From NCBI GenBank assembly GCA_964431545.1, contig CAYSLC010000255.1:1-6974 (forward strand): a DNA stretch of 6,974 nucleotides, given 5' to 3'. A program made the translations under genes and the position numbers. The notes under the pieces were generated by a model. The model did no database searches, had not been told where the DNA came from, and saw only the letters and a program-made list of their open reading frames with translations. This document shows, piece by piece, positions 1 through 5,983 of the stretch. The stretch's first letter is position 1; each line of letters begins with the position of its first letter. This stretch comes from CAYSLC01 sp964431545 (GTDB lineage: Bacteria > Desulfobacterota > Desulfobacteria > Desulfobacterales > JAABSP01).

Positions 1-310
1 CCTCGGCGTCGAAGACCGGAATCTCCATGGTCCGGGTCTTTTCGATGGTGAACCGTTGTTTGCTCAGGTCCCGGATGGCCTTGCGCAGCAGGATCTCGAA
101 AAAGAGGGGCAGAGAGATGGTCAGGAAGATCCCCTTGTCGGCCATGGCCCGGTCGAAGACCCGTTCGTCGTCGATATACTGGTTCCTGAAATCGGCGTCC
201 TCGGAGAGGATCTGCTTGATCCGGTGGGTGTCCCGCACTTCGGGAGAAACGGTCTCCACCAAAAAATCGAGGTCGCCGGGGGACAGCTTGAGGTGCTTGA
301 GAAAAGACAT
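1..310 (-). CDS. Uncharacterised protein, N-terminal 103 residues (runs off left edge)
   Basis: The minus strand is open from an ATG at 310-308 to the window edge, giving about 103 residues that begin MSFLKHLKLSPGDLDFLVET. An AAGGAG ribosome binding site (321-326) sits 10 nt before the ATG, and a near-consensus promoter lies 80-110 bp upstream, so the start is well supported. The visible part is soluble-looking and charged, with a hydrophobic patch (GIFLTISLPLFFEILL, about residues 61-76) that is flanked by charges and probably packs in a helical fold; I see no signal peptide. It resembles, from memory only, a conserved hypothetical family of sulfate-reducing and related Deltaproteobacteria. 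I recognise no catalytic motif and assign no function. GC content looks somewhat lower than in the cobalamin genes. It appears to be its own transcription unit, not the tail of the corrinoid operon. Confidence 0.8.
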   Translation of the reverse strand, partial: MSFLKHLKLSPGDLDFLVETVSPEVRDTHRIKQILSEDADFRNQYIDDERVFDRAMADKGIFLTISLPLFFEILLRKAIRDLSKQRFTIEKTRTMEIPVFDAE

Positions 311-320
311 AGGGCGGTGA

Positions 321-326
321 CTCCTT
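321..326 (-). promoter_or_regulatory. Ribosome binding site of the uncharacterised gene
   Basis: The minus strand reads AAGGAG followed by 10 nt and then ATG at 310. It fixes the start of the edge-truncated gene, which otherwise has no stop codon in the window to frame it. Confidence 0.6.
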
Positions 327-346
327 GGCTCGTGACGATCGGTGGG

Positions 347-367
347 GCCCATGGATTTTCCATGGGC
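347..367 (-). promoter_or_regulatory. Perfect 9-bp inverted repeat in the 5' leader
   Basis: The plus strand reads GCCCATGGA, TTT, TCCATGGGC: a perfect 9-bp stem with a 3-nt loop. It lies between the predicted transcription start (about 384) and the ribosome binding site (321-326) of the uncharacterised gene, so on the minus strand it would fold in the leader RNA. No T-run follows on either strand, so it is not a standard intrinsic terminator. It could be a protein-binding palindrome, an mRNA-stabilising hairpin, or a weak terminator for the corrinoid operon that reads through to it. The structure is seen directly; its role is unknown. Confidence 0.55.
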
Positions 368-390
368 GAAACGCATGCTTTCATCGACCG

Positions 391-418
391 ATTATACCAG
401 AACCGCAGCCGGTTTCAA
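391..418 (-). promoter_or_regulatory. Near-consensus sigma-70 promoter
   Basis: On the minus strand a TTGAAA -35 box (413-418) is followed by a 16-bp spacer and a perfect TATAAT -10 box (391-396). TG one base before the -10 gives an extended -10 element. The expected transcription start is near 384, about 75 nt before the ATG at 310. A short dyad, AACCG-CAGC-CGGTT (401-414, plus strand), fills much of the spacer and touches the -35 box, a typical place for an operator. The promoter starts only about 20 bp after the stop of the preceding gene, so it marks the boundary between the corrinoid operon and the uncharacterised gene. It is AT-rich against a GC-rich background, which makes a chance match less likely. 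Confidence 0.7.
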
Positions 419-438
419 GGAGGGGATGGCAAAGAAGC

Positions 439-1503
439 CTACGGCCAGAAGAGGATGAAGACACCCCCCACCAGAAGCAGGCTCGCCACCCGGAACCCCT
501 GGCCCATGAGGAGGATCTGGGTCCCCATCTTGGGGGAGAAGATCCCCATGTAGCGGGGGAGCTGGTGGCGCAGGGCACGGATGGGAAAGGCGACCACGTT
601 GCCCAGGATCAGGGCGGCCACCGTCTGCTTGGTGGTGAGGACCCCGGCCTCCATGAGGGCCCCGGCGGCGGCGAACCCGGAGGTGAACTCGGCGGCGAAG
701 CTCAGGATCACCATGGAGAGGGCCTCCACCGGCATGAAGGCGGTGACCACCCATCCGGAGAGCCAATCCTGGGCCCACCGGAAAAAACCCAGGGCGTTGA
801 TGACGAAGATGAAGATGTAGATAGGGACCACGTAGACGGCGATGTTGGTGAGCCGCGCCGGCAGCTTTGTCCGGATCCCCTCCCGGATTCCCGCCTCCTT
901 CCGCGGCCCGCTCTTGGGCGAAACCGGCGCCGACCCGCCGTCGTCGGGGGCCGCGAGGCCGGGGTGGAGATGGCCGTAGAGGAGAAACAGGGCGGTGCGC
1001 AGGAGAGTGGCCAGGAAGGTGAGGAGGAAGTAGAGGGCCCCGGCCCACCCGGTGAGGGGGATGACGATGAAGAAGGTGGTGGGCAGGTGGAGGAAATAGG
1101 CGGGCAGCTGGTTGACGAAGTTGGTGAGGAACAGCTGGGCCCGGGAGATCTTCTCCTCCTTGTAGAAATCGAGGAGCATGGCGTTGGCGGCCACCCCGGA
1201 GAAAAAGGCGGTGGTGAAGGCGGCGCCGCACCGGTTGCCCAGGTTCCCGAACCGGAACAGGGGCCGGGCCACCACGGAGAGCGCGCGGGTCCACCCCGCC
1301 GCCTCGATCACCTGCCCCACGAAAAGGCCGATGCCGATGAAGAGCATCAGCCGGGTCAGCGGCCAGATGAGCCTCGTGAAGACCAGGCCGGTCCGCAGGT
1401 CCGGAACCAGGACTAGACCGGCGGCCAGGAGAACCCCGGAGATCCCCAGGGAGACGGTCGGCGCCCGCCAGCCGGTTTTAGGCTCGTGCCGGGGCTTTGC
1501 CAT
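439..1503 (-). CDS. Nucleoside-recognition (Gate) domain membrane protein, candidate transporter
   Basis: A 354-residue polytopic inner-membrane protein. A hydrophobic segment lies at about 16-34 and another at 44-66, with further segments through each half. The halves are separated by a charged hydrophilic loop (about residues 185-220, rich in P, K, R, D). Each half has a similar small-residue helix entrance followed by a polar helix: SGVAANAMLL (102-111) then NFVNQLPAYFLHLP (128-141), and SGFAAAGALM (275-284) then GNVVAFPIRALRHQLP (301-316). This matches the duplicated Gate/nucleoside-recognition fold as I know it. The substrate is not established. The ATG at 1503 lies inside the end of cbiL (26-nt overlap) with only a weak ribosome binding site, and I find no better start before the first membrane segment, so translation is probably coupled to cbiL. 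The context suggests transport of cobalt, a corrin precursor or a nucleoside-like lower-ligand compound; this is inference. Confidence 0.8.
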   Translation of the reverse strand: MAKPRHEPKTGWRAPTVSLGISGVLLAAGLVLVPDLRTGLVFTRLIWPLTRLMLFIGIGLFVGQVIEAAGWTRALSVVARPLFRFGNLGNRCGAAFTTAFFSGVAANAMLLDFYKEEKISRAQLFLTNFVNQLPAYFLHLPTTFFIVIPLTGWAGALYFLLTFLATLLRTALFLLYGHLHPGLAAPDDGGSAPVSPKSGPRKEAGIREGIRTKLPARLTNIAVYVVPIYIFIFVINALGFFRWAQDWLSGWVVTAFMPVEALSMVILSFAAEFTSGFAAAGALMEAGVLTTKQTVAALILGNVVAFPIRALRHQLPRYMGIFSPKMGTQILLMGQGFRVASLLLVGGVFILFWP

Positions 1504-2215
1504 TCTTGTGCTTGGCGATGATCAGGGTCCAGTACCCCGGCTTGCGCTCCCCCAGGGCCCGGATGTCGGTGATGATCTCCTCCTCGGGGAGTCCGCACCG
1601 GCTGACCCCCACGCTGGTGGAGAGCATGTCCGCCTCCTCCAGGGCCGAGGAGATGTCCCGGACGTTCCGGTAGGCCTTGAGAAAGACCACGTTTTCCGGC
1701 CGCCCGGCGAGGCGCCGGAACCGGTCACCGCCCGCGGCCCCGGAGGTGATGAGCAGGGACTCCTCGCCTTCCACCAGGGGCAGATTGAGCCGGCTGGCGG
1801 ACGCCTGGTAGGAGGTGATCCCCGGCACCGAGCAGATGGGGAGATGGGGGGCCAGCTCCTTGACGTTTTTCAGAATGTAGCCGAAGGTGGAGTAGGTGAG
1901 GGGGTCGCCCAGGGTGAGGAAGGCGACGTCCCGGCCCCGTTCCAGCTCGTCGATGAGGGTCCGGGCGTGGGACCGCCAGGCATGGCCGGTCTCCGACGCA
2001 TCCCGGCTCATGGGGAAGGCCAGGTGGATCACCGGGGTCTTCTCCGGGATATGGTCCGCCACCACGTTGACCGCCAGGCTGTAGTCGTTCTTGGTGGAAC
2101 AGGCCGCATAGACCGCGTCCACCTCCTTGAGGATCCGCACCGACTTCAGGGTGATCAGCTCCGGATCCCCGGGGCCGACCCCGATGCCGTAGAGTGTTCC
2201 GGTTCGGGTATCCAT
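1478..2215 (-). CDS. cbiL: Precorrin-2 / cobalt-factor II C20-methyltransferase (CbiL/CobI)
   Basis: A 245-residue SAM-dependent tetrapyrrole methyltransferase of normal family length. It transfers a methyl group from S-adenosylmethionine to C20 of precorrin-2, or of cobalt-sirohydrochlorin in the anaerobic route. The N-terminal family signature GIGVGPGDPELITLKS is at residues 10-25; the second SAM-pocket motif FLTLGDPLTYSTFGY is at 99-113; SVPGITSYQASASRLNLPL follows in the middle of the chain. It starts at the ATG at 2215, with GGAGA five bases upstream. It follows cbiC after 66 bp, and its 3' end overlaps the membrane protein gene. The GDPELITLKS and LGDPLTYSTFGY forms fit CbiL/CobI better than CobM, CobJ or CobA. 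Whether the substrate already carries cobalt (CbiL) or not (CobI) cannot be read from the sequence; an anaerobic setting favours CbiL. Confidence 0.93.
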   Translation of the reverse strand: MDTRTGTLYGIGVGPGDPELITLKSVRILKEVDAVYAACSTKNDYSLAVNVVADHIPEKTPVIHLAFPMSRDASETGHAWRSHARTLIDELERGRDVAFLTLGDPLTYSTFGYILKNVKELAPHLPICSVPGITSYQASASRLNLPLVEGEESLLITSGAAGGDRFRRLAGRPENVVFLKAYRNVRDISSALEEADMLSTSVGVSRCGLPEEEIITDIRALGERKPGYWTLIIAKHKNGKAPARA

Positions 2216-2255
2216 CCCTATCTCCTTTCCCTGTGAACACTGAGTCCACTGTCAT

Positions 2256-2273
2256 GGCGGACCTCGGTCCGCC
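2256..2273 (-). promoter_or_regulatory. Perfect 8-bp hairpin between cbiC and cbiL
   Basis: The plus strand reads GGCGGACC, TC, GGTCCGCC: a perfect inverted repeat (in RNA a 7-bp stem with a 4-nt loop). It lies 8 bp past the cbiC stop and about 40 bp before the cbiL start, inside the only sizeable gap of the operon (2216-2281). There is no T-run after it on the minus strand, so it is not a standard terminator. It may set mRNA processing or stability, or partly uncouple cbiL from the upstream genes. No B12-box-like motif is apparent in this gap. Confidence 0.5.
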
Positions 2274-2281
2274 GGTCTCGA

Positions 2282-2905
2282 TCAGACGCGGTCGTCCCCC
2301 CGCGCCAGAATGGCCAGGGCGTTGACCACCGCCGCGGCCACGTTGGAACCGCCCTTGCGTCCCACGTTGGTGATATAAGGTTGGTCCGTCTTTATCAGCG
2401 CCGCCTTCGACTCCGCCGCGTTGACGAAGCCCACGGGAAGCCCCACCACCAGGGCCGGCGCCGCCATGCCGGCAGCGATCAACTCCAGCAGCCGCAGCAG
2501 GGCGGTGGGGGCGTTTCCCACCACGTAGATCCCCCCGGCCATGGCATCGGCCGCGGCATCCACCGCCGCCAGGGCCCGGGTGGTCCCCGCCTCCTTGGCC
2601 CGCTCCGCCACCGCCGGGTCGTCGATGAGGCAGGCCACCTTGCCGCCGTACCGTTCGATCTCCCCCTTGCGGATCCCGGACAGGCACATCCGGGTGTCGG
2701 TGAAGATCGCTCCGCCGCCCCGGATGGCCGCAAGGCCGCTCTCCAGATACCGGGGGTGGAACCGGACCGTCTCCATATAGTCGAAGTCGGCGGAGGTGTG
2801 GATCATCCGGCGGACCACGGACCAGGTCGCGTCGTCGAATCCGTGGGGGCCGGCCTCGGCGTCGATGATCGAAAAACTTTTCGCCTCGATCTCCTCGGGT
2901 TTCAT
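2282..2905 (-). CDS. cbiC: Precorrin-8X / cobalt-precorrin-8 methylmutase (CbiC/CobH)
   Basis: A 207-residue protein of normal family length that moves the methyl group from C11 to C12 of (cobalt-)precorrin-8, yielding (hydrogeno/co)byrinate. It has the N-terminal IEAKSFSIIDAE segment (6-17) and RRMIHTSADFDY (32-43), whose His36 matches the family's catalytic histidine in my recollection. Further conserved blocks are GNAPTALLRL (about 130-139), VGLPVGFVNAAESK (154-167) and PYITNVGRKGGSNVAAA (about 176-192). The ATG at 2905 overlaps the cbiA stop as ATGA and is preceded by an AGGGG-type binding site. The same frame is open further upstream, but that part is antiparallel noise inside cbiA. No key residue appears to be missing. 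The closest relatives I recall are from sulfate-reducing Deltaproteobacteria. Confidence 0.95.
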   Translation of the reverse strand: MKPEEIEAKSFSIIDAEAGPHGFDDATWSVVRRMIHTSADFDYMETVRFHPRYLESGLAAIRGGGAIFTDTRMCLSGIRKGEIERYGGKVACLIDDPAVAERAKEAGTTRALAAVDAAADAMAGGIYVVGNAPTALLRLLELIAAGMAAPALVVGLPVGFVNAAESKAALIKTDQPYITNVGRKGGSNVAAAVVNALAILARGDDRV

Positions 2906-4323
2906 GGGTTCCCCTTTCTTTCCTTGCGATGGGTCGCGCAGGCGTCGACGAAACAGCGTCCCGCTTCGGGCCGGCTGGCGAAGTGGAGGTGGATGTAGCT
3001 GCCCAGGGTCCGGTTCCGGACGAACCCCTCCGGGGCCCGGTCGACCCCGCGCCGGTCGGTGATCCGGTAGACCGAGGGCGGGGCCTCTCCGGGACCGGCC
3101 CCGTCTCCGTCCTCGGGTTCGATCTCCGACCGCATCTCCGAGTAGTGGAACTCGTGGCCCCGGATCACCGCACCCGGTCCGCCCAGGATCGTCCCCCGCG
3201 CCAGGGTGACCTCCCGGTACCCCAGGGCCTTGAGGCGCGGGAGCATCCGGGTGGCGAAGGGGAAGCAGCCGACCATGGGGTGGACCGTCCCCTCGGTGTC
3301 CGTGAGTTCCCGGCACAGGTACATGAACCCGCCGCACTCCCCGTAGATGGGCATCCCGGCCCGGCACGCCTCCAGGACCTGGCGTCGAAGGATCCCGTTT
3401 CCGGAGAGCCGCCCCGCGTAAAGCTCCGGGTAGCCGCCGCCGAAGTAGAGGCCGTCGAGATCATCGGGGAGGGGGTCGCCCCGGACCGGCGAGAAGGGGA
3501 CGATCTCGGCCCCGTGCCGCCGGAGGATCTCCAGGTTGTCCGGGTAGTAGAAGCAGAAGGCGGCGTCCCGGGCCACCCCGAGGCGGACCCTCGGCGCCGG
3601 GTACGGCGGTTGGGTCTCCGCCGCCGCCGGGATCGGCTCCACGGCGGCCGAGGCGAGGAGGCGGTCGAGGTCGAGGCGCGCCTCCATGAGATCGGCCAGC
3701 CGGTCCAGGTTTTCGTCGGAAAGCGGGTGGTCCTCCCGGGTCACCAGCCCCAGGTGGCGCTCGGGCATGGCGATGGCCTCGTCCCGGGGGATGCCCCCCA
3801 GGCACGGCATGGCCACGTTCCCCTCCAGGGCCTCCTGGAGGTAGTCGAGGTGGCGCGGGCTGCCCAGGCGGTTGAAGATCACCCCGGCGAACCGGAGGCC
3901 GGGGTCGAACCGCTCGAATCCCTGGACCAGGGCGGCGGCGCTCCGGGCCATGCTCCGGGCGTCCACGGCCAGGACCACCGGCAGGCCCAGCCACTTGGCC
4001 ATCTGGGCCGTGGACCCGGCCTCGGTCCGGCCGTCGTACCCGTCGAAGAGCCCCATCACCCCCTCCACAATAGCCACGTCGGCGTCCCGGGCGCTGCCGT
4101 GGAAGGCGGCCAGGTTGACGGATCTGTCCACCATCCAGCCGTCGAGGTTCCGGCTTTCGGCGCCGGTGACCCGGGCGTGGTGCCCCGGATCGATGAAGTC
4201 TGGCCCCACCTTGAAAGGGGCCACCGTATACCCCCGCCGGACCAGGGCCCGGAGGAGTCCCAGGGTGAGGGTGGTCTTGCCGGAGCCGCTCTGGGTGGCG
4301 GCGATGACGAAGCCCCGGTTCAT
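2902..4323 (-). CDS. cbiA: Cobyrinate a,c-diamide synthase (CbiA/CobB)
   Basis: A 473-residue, two-domain glutamine amidotransferase that uses ATP and glutamine to amidate the a and c carboxylates of cobyrinate (or of hydrogenobyrinate in the aerobic route). The N-terminal dethiobiotin-synthetase-like domain has the P-loop TQSGSGKTT (10-18), then FKVGPDFIDPGHH and RNLDGWMVD, typical of the CbiA/CobB family. The class-I glutaminase domain starts near residue 246. Its nucleophile is Cys330 in IYGECGGFMYL, with GHEFHYS (389-395) and SYIHLHF (442-448), which holds the likely catalytic His445. The ATG at 4323 overlaps the stop of the binding-protein gene (ATGA) and follows AAGGAGG by about 10 nt. 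A longer in-frame extension exists but has no family similarity. A cofactor-F430-type nickel-sirohydrochlorin amidase is a homologous alternative, but cbiC and cbiL alongside favour corrin synthesis. Confidence 0.95.
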   Translation of the reverse strand: MNRGFVIAATQSGSGKTTLTLGLLRALVRRGYTVAPFKVGPDFIDPGHHARVTGAESRNLDGWMVDRSVNLAAFHGSARDADVAIVEGVMGLFDGYDGRTEAGSTAQMAKWLGLPVVLAVDARSMARSAAALVQGFERFDPGLRFAGVIFNRLGSPRHLDYLQEALEGNVAMPCLGGIPRDEAIAMPERHLGLVTREDHPLSDENLDRLADLMEARLDLDRLLASAAVEPIPAAAETQPPYPAPRVRLGVARDAAFCFYYPDNLEILRRHGAEIVPFSPVRGDPLPDDLDGLYFGGGYPELYAGRLSGNGILRRQVLEACRAGMPIYGECGGFMYLCRELTDTEGTVHPMVGCFPFATRMLPRLKALGYREVTLARGTILGGPGAVIRGHEFHYSEMRSEIEPEDGDGAGPGEAPPSVYRITDRRGVDRAPEGFVRNRTLGSYIHLHFASRPEAGRCFVDACATHRKERKGNP

Positions 4324-5210
4324 TGCGGGGACGCCTCCTTCAGGATCGTCTGGGCCCGGTCGTCGAACCGGTCGGGATAGAGGATCCGGCCGATCTCGTA
4401 GATCCCGAGCAGCAGCCTCGGGGTGGGCCGGGAGACGATCTCCTCCTCCACGATGTGGATCTCCCCCGCCTTGACGGCCCGGATCAGGCCGAAGCCGGGC
4501 TCGTTCCGGATCAACTCCGGGGTGGGCCGGTTCATGGCGCCCCTCTGGGCCAGGTAGACATCGATCCGGTCGGCCTGGGCCAGGATCCGCTCCTTGCCGT
4601 AGATGGCGATGTTGGTGCCCCTGGAGGCGACGGCATCCCCGGCCACGTTGACCCCGCCGGCGGTCTCCAGGGCGAAGACCGCCATGGCGTCCTGGGTGAA
4701 GGTCTTCATCCGGTCGTGGATCGCCTCGAAATAGACCCGCTTCCTGGGGTGGACGTCCGCCGTCAGCGCCCGGAAATGGGCCGCCGCCGTCCGGAACCGG
4801 GCGACCATGGCGTCGGCCGCGTCCCGCCGGCCGGTGAGCAGCCCCAGGATCTCCCAATACCGGTACATCTCCGCCACCGTCCCCGGCTGGAGGGAGACCA
4901 CCCGGATCCCGCTCTTCTCCAGCCGGGCCATGAGCTGAAAATACCCCCGATCGATCATGGGCCGGATGAGCACCAGGTCGGGGCGAGCCGCCAGGAATTT
5001 TTCGGGGTCGTCATGGTACGAGTACCGGGATCTCTCCAGGGCCTCCGGCGGATGGGAGGCGCTCCGGGAGACGCCGATGACCGATTCGCCGGCCCCCAAA
5101 GCGAAAAGGTTCTCGGCGTGGGCCGCGTAGAGGGAGATGATCCGGGAGAAAGGCTTCTCCACCGGGATCCGCCGGCCGTTCATGTCGACCACCGCCGGGC
5201 CCTCGACCAC
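4320..5210 (-). CDS. FecB/BtuF-type ABC substrate-binding protein, N-terminus lost in gap
   Basis: The visible 296 residues are nearly the whole mature periplasmic-binding domain of the class that works with FecCD/BtuCD importers. It opens just after the gap with a short strand and VVDMNGRRIPVEKPFSRIIS, the usual first strand of this fold, then LFALGAGESVIGVS and FLAARPDLVLIRP. A long central helix (about TVAEMYRYWEILGLLTGRRDAA) links the two lobes, and the second lobe ends with IGRILYPDRFDDRAQTIL. Only the signal peptide and a few residues seem to be missing, so whether it is a lipoprotein cannot be seen. It follows the ATPase and overlaps cbiA by 4 nt (ATGA). Ligand: a corrinoid, cobalt complex or iron chelate; the position next to corrin genes favours a corrinoid or cobalt source, but the binding residues cannot be read with confidence. 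Confidence 0.88.
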   Translation of the reverse strand: MVEGPAVVDMNGRRIPVEKPFSRIISLYAAHAENLFALGAGESVIGVSRSASHPPEALERSRYSYHDDPEKFLAARPDLVLIRPMIDRGYFQLMARLEKSGIRVVSLQPGTVAEMYRYWEILGLLTGRRDAADAMVARFRTAAAHFRALTADVHPRKRVYFEAIHDRMKTFTQDAMAVFALETAGGVNVAGDAVASRGTNIAIYGKERILAQADRIDVYLAQRGAMNRPTPELIRNEPGFGLIRAVKAGEIHIVEEEIVSRPTPRLLLGIYEIGRILYPDRFDDRAQTILKEASPQ

Positions 5211-5310
5211 NNNNNNNNNNNNNNNNNNNNNNNNNNNNNNNNNNNNNNNNNNNNNNNNNNNNNNNNNNNNNNNNNNNNNNNNNNNNNNNNNNNNNNNNNN
5301 NNNNNNNNNN
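5211..5310. other. Assembly gap (100 N)
   Basis: Exactly 100 N, the usual placeholder for a scaffold join of unknown length. The ATPase stops at residue 223, whereas its family is usually about 250-270 residues, and the binding protein lacks a signal peptide. Together these need roughly 180-230 nt, so the real gap is probably longer than 100 nt. Any reading frame that crosses the N run is an artefact. Confidence 0.97.
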
Positions 5311-5980
5311 CCACGGGCCCCTGGATCCGGACCTCCCCGTCCCGCATGAAGACCAGGTGGTCGCAGAAGAGGGCGGCCAGGTTGATGTCCTGGAGGACGG
5401 CGATCACCGTCTTCCCCGACTCCCGTACCGCGGCGGCGGTGAGGTTGAACAGGGCGATGATGTGGTTGACGTCGAGATTCGAGGTGGCCTCGTCGAGGAT
5501 CAGCACCGGGGTGTCCTGGGCCAGGGCCCGGGCGAAGATGACCCGCTGCCGCTCCCCGCCGCTCAGCTCCGAGACGTACCGTCCGGCCAGCCGGTCCGTT
5601 CCGGTCATGGCCATGACCCGGTCCACCCGGTCGAGGTCCTCGGCCGACGGCCTCGCGAACCGGGGGATGTGGGGGTACCGGCCCATCATCACCACCTCCC
5701 GGGCGGTGAAGGGGAAGTTGATGTGGTAGTACTGGGGGACCAGGGCCATCTCCCTGGCCAGGGACCGCTTGGAGTACCCGGACAGATCCTTGCCGTTGTA
5801 GGCGATCCTTCCTCCGTCCGGGCGGCGGTGGCCGGAGAGAAGGTCGAGCAGGGTGGTCTTGCCGCACCCGTTGGGGCCGAGGATGGCGTGGAACCGGCCC
5901 GCCGGCAGGTCCATTGACAGATCCCGGATCACGGGCCTTTCGGCAAAGGCGAAGCTGAGTTCTTCCGCGACGAATCCCAT
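5311..5980 (-). CDS. FecE/BtuD-type ABC transporter ATPase, C-terminus lost in gap
   Basis: The cytoplasmic ATPase that powers the adjacent permease. The visible 223 residues contain Walker A GPNGCGKTT (35-43, Lys41), Q-loop LVPQ (Gln83), signature LSGGERQ (139-145), Walker B VLILDE (159-164, Glu164) and the D-loop SNLD (167-170). The sequence around YYHINFPFTAREVVMMGRYPH is typical of the iron-siderophore/B12 importer ATPases. At the H-loop, where the family has His-Asp-(Leu/Ile)-Asn, this protein has Gln197-Asp-Ile-Asn (codon CAG at 5392-5390). The last 30-45 residues are in the gap. The ATG at 5980 comes 3 nt after the permease stop. Only weak Shine-Dalgarno character is visible, consistent with coupled translation. 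Confidence 0.92.
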
Positions 5981-5983
5981 GGC

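Noticed and set aside
347..367. Intrinsic terminator of the corrinoid operon
   Set aside because: The stem is perfect but no T-run follows on the minus strand, and it lies downstream of a separate promoter; kept only as a dyad of unknown role.
325..1416. A 363-codon open frame on the plus strand opposite the membrane protein
   Set aside because: Low-complexity GEGEG-like composition and no membrane or domain features; the minus-strand protein in the same place has clear family features.
1725..2255. Possible leader peptide or extra gene starting from an ATG at 2255 before cbiL
   Set aside because: Its frame runs straight into cbiL out of register, lacks a ribosome binding site and has the composition of an off-frame shadow.
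2216..2281. Possible cobalamin riboswitch between cbiC and cbiL
   Set aside because: The gap is only 66 bp, too short for the conserved riboswitch core, and I see no B12-box-like sequence. A riboswitch would more likely precede the permease, outside the window.
2929..4380. A 483-codon open frame on the plus strand
   Set aside because: It is antisense to cbiA, is rich in Gly, Pro, Arg and Glu with no recognisable domain, and is a common by-product of GC-rich codon use on the opposite strand.
4320..5867. A single reading frame running through the N gap and joining sequence within the ATPase region to the binding protein
   Set aside because: Upstream of the gap it is out of frame with the real ATPase and has no similarity to any family; the join is created by the N run.
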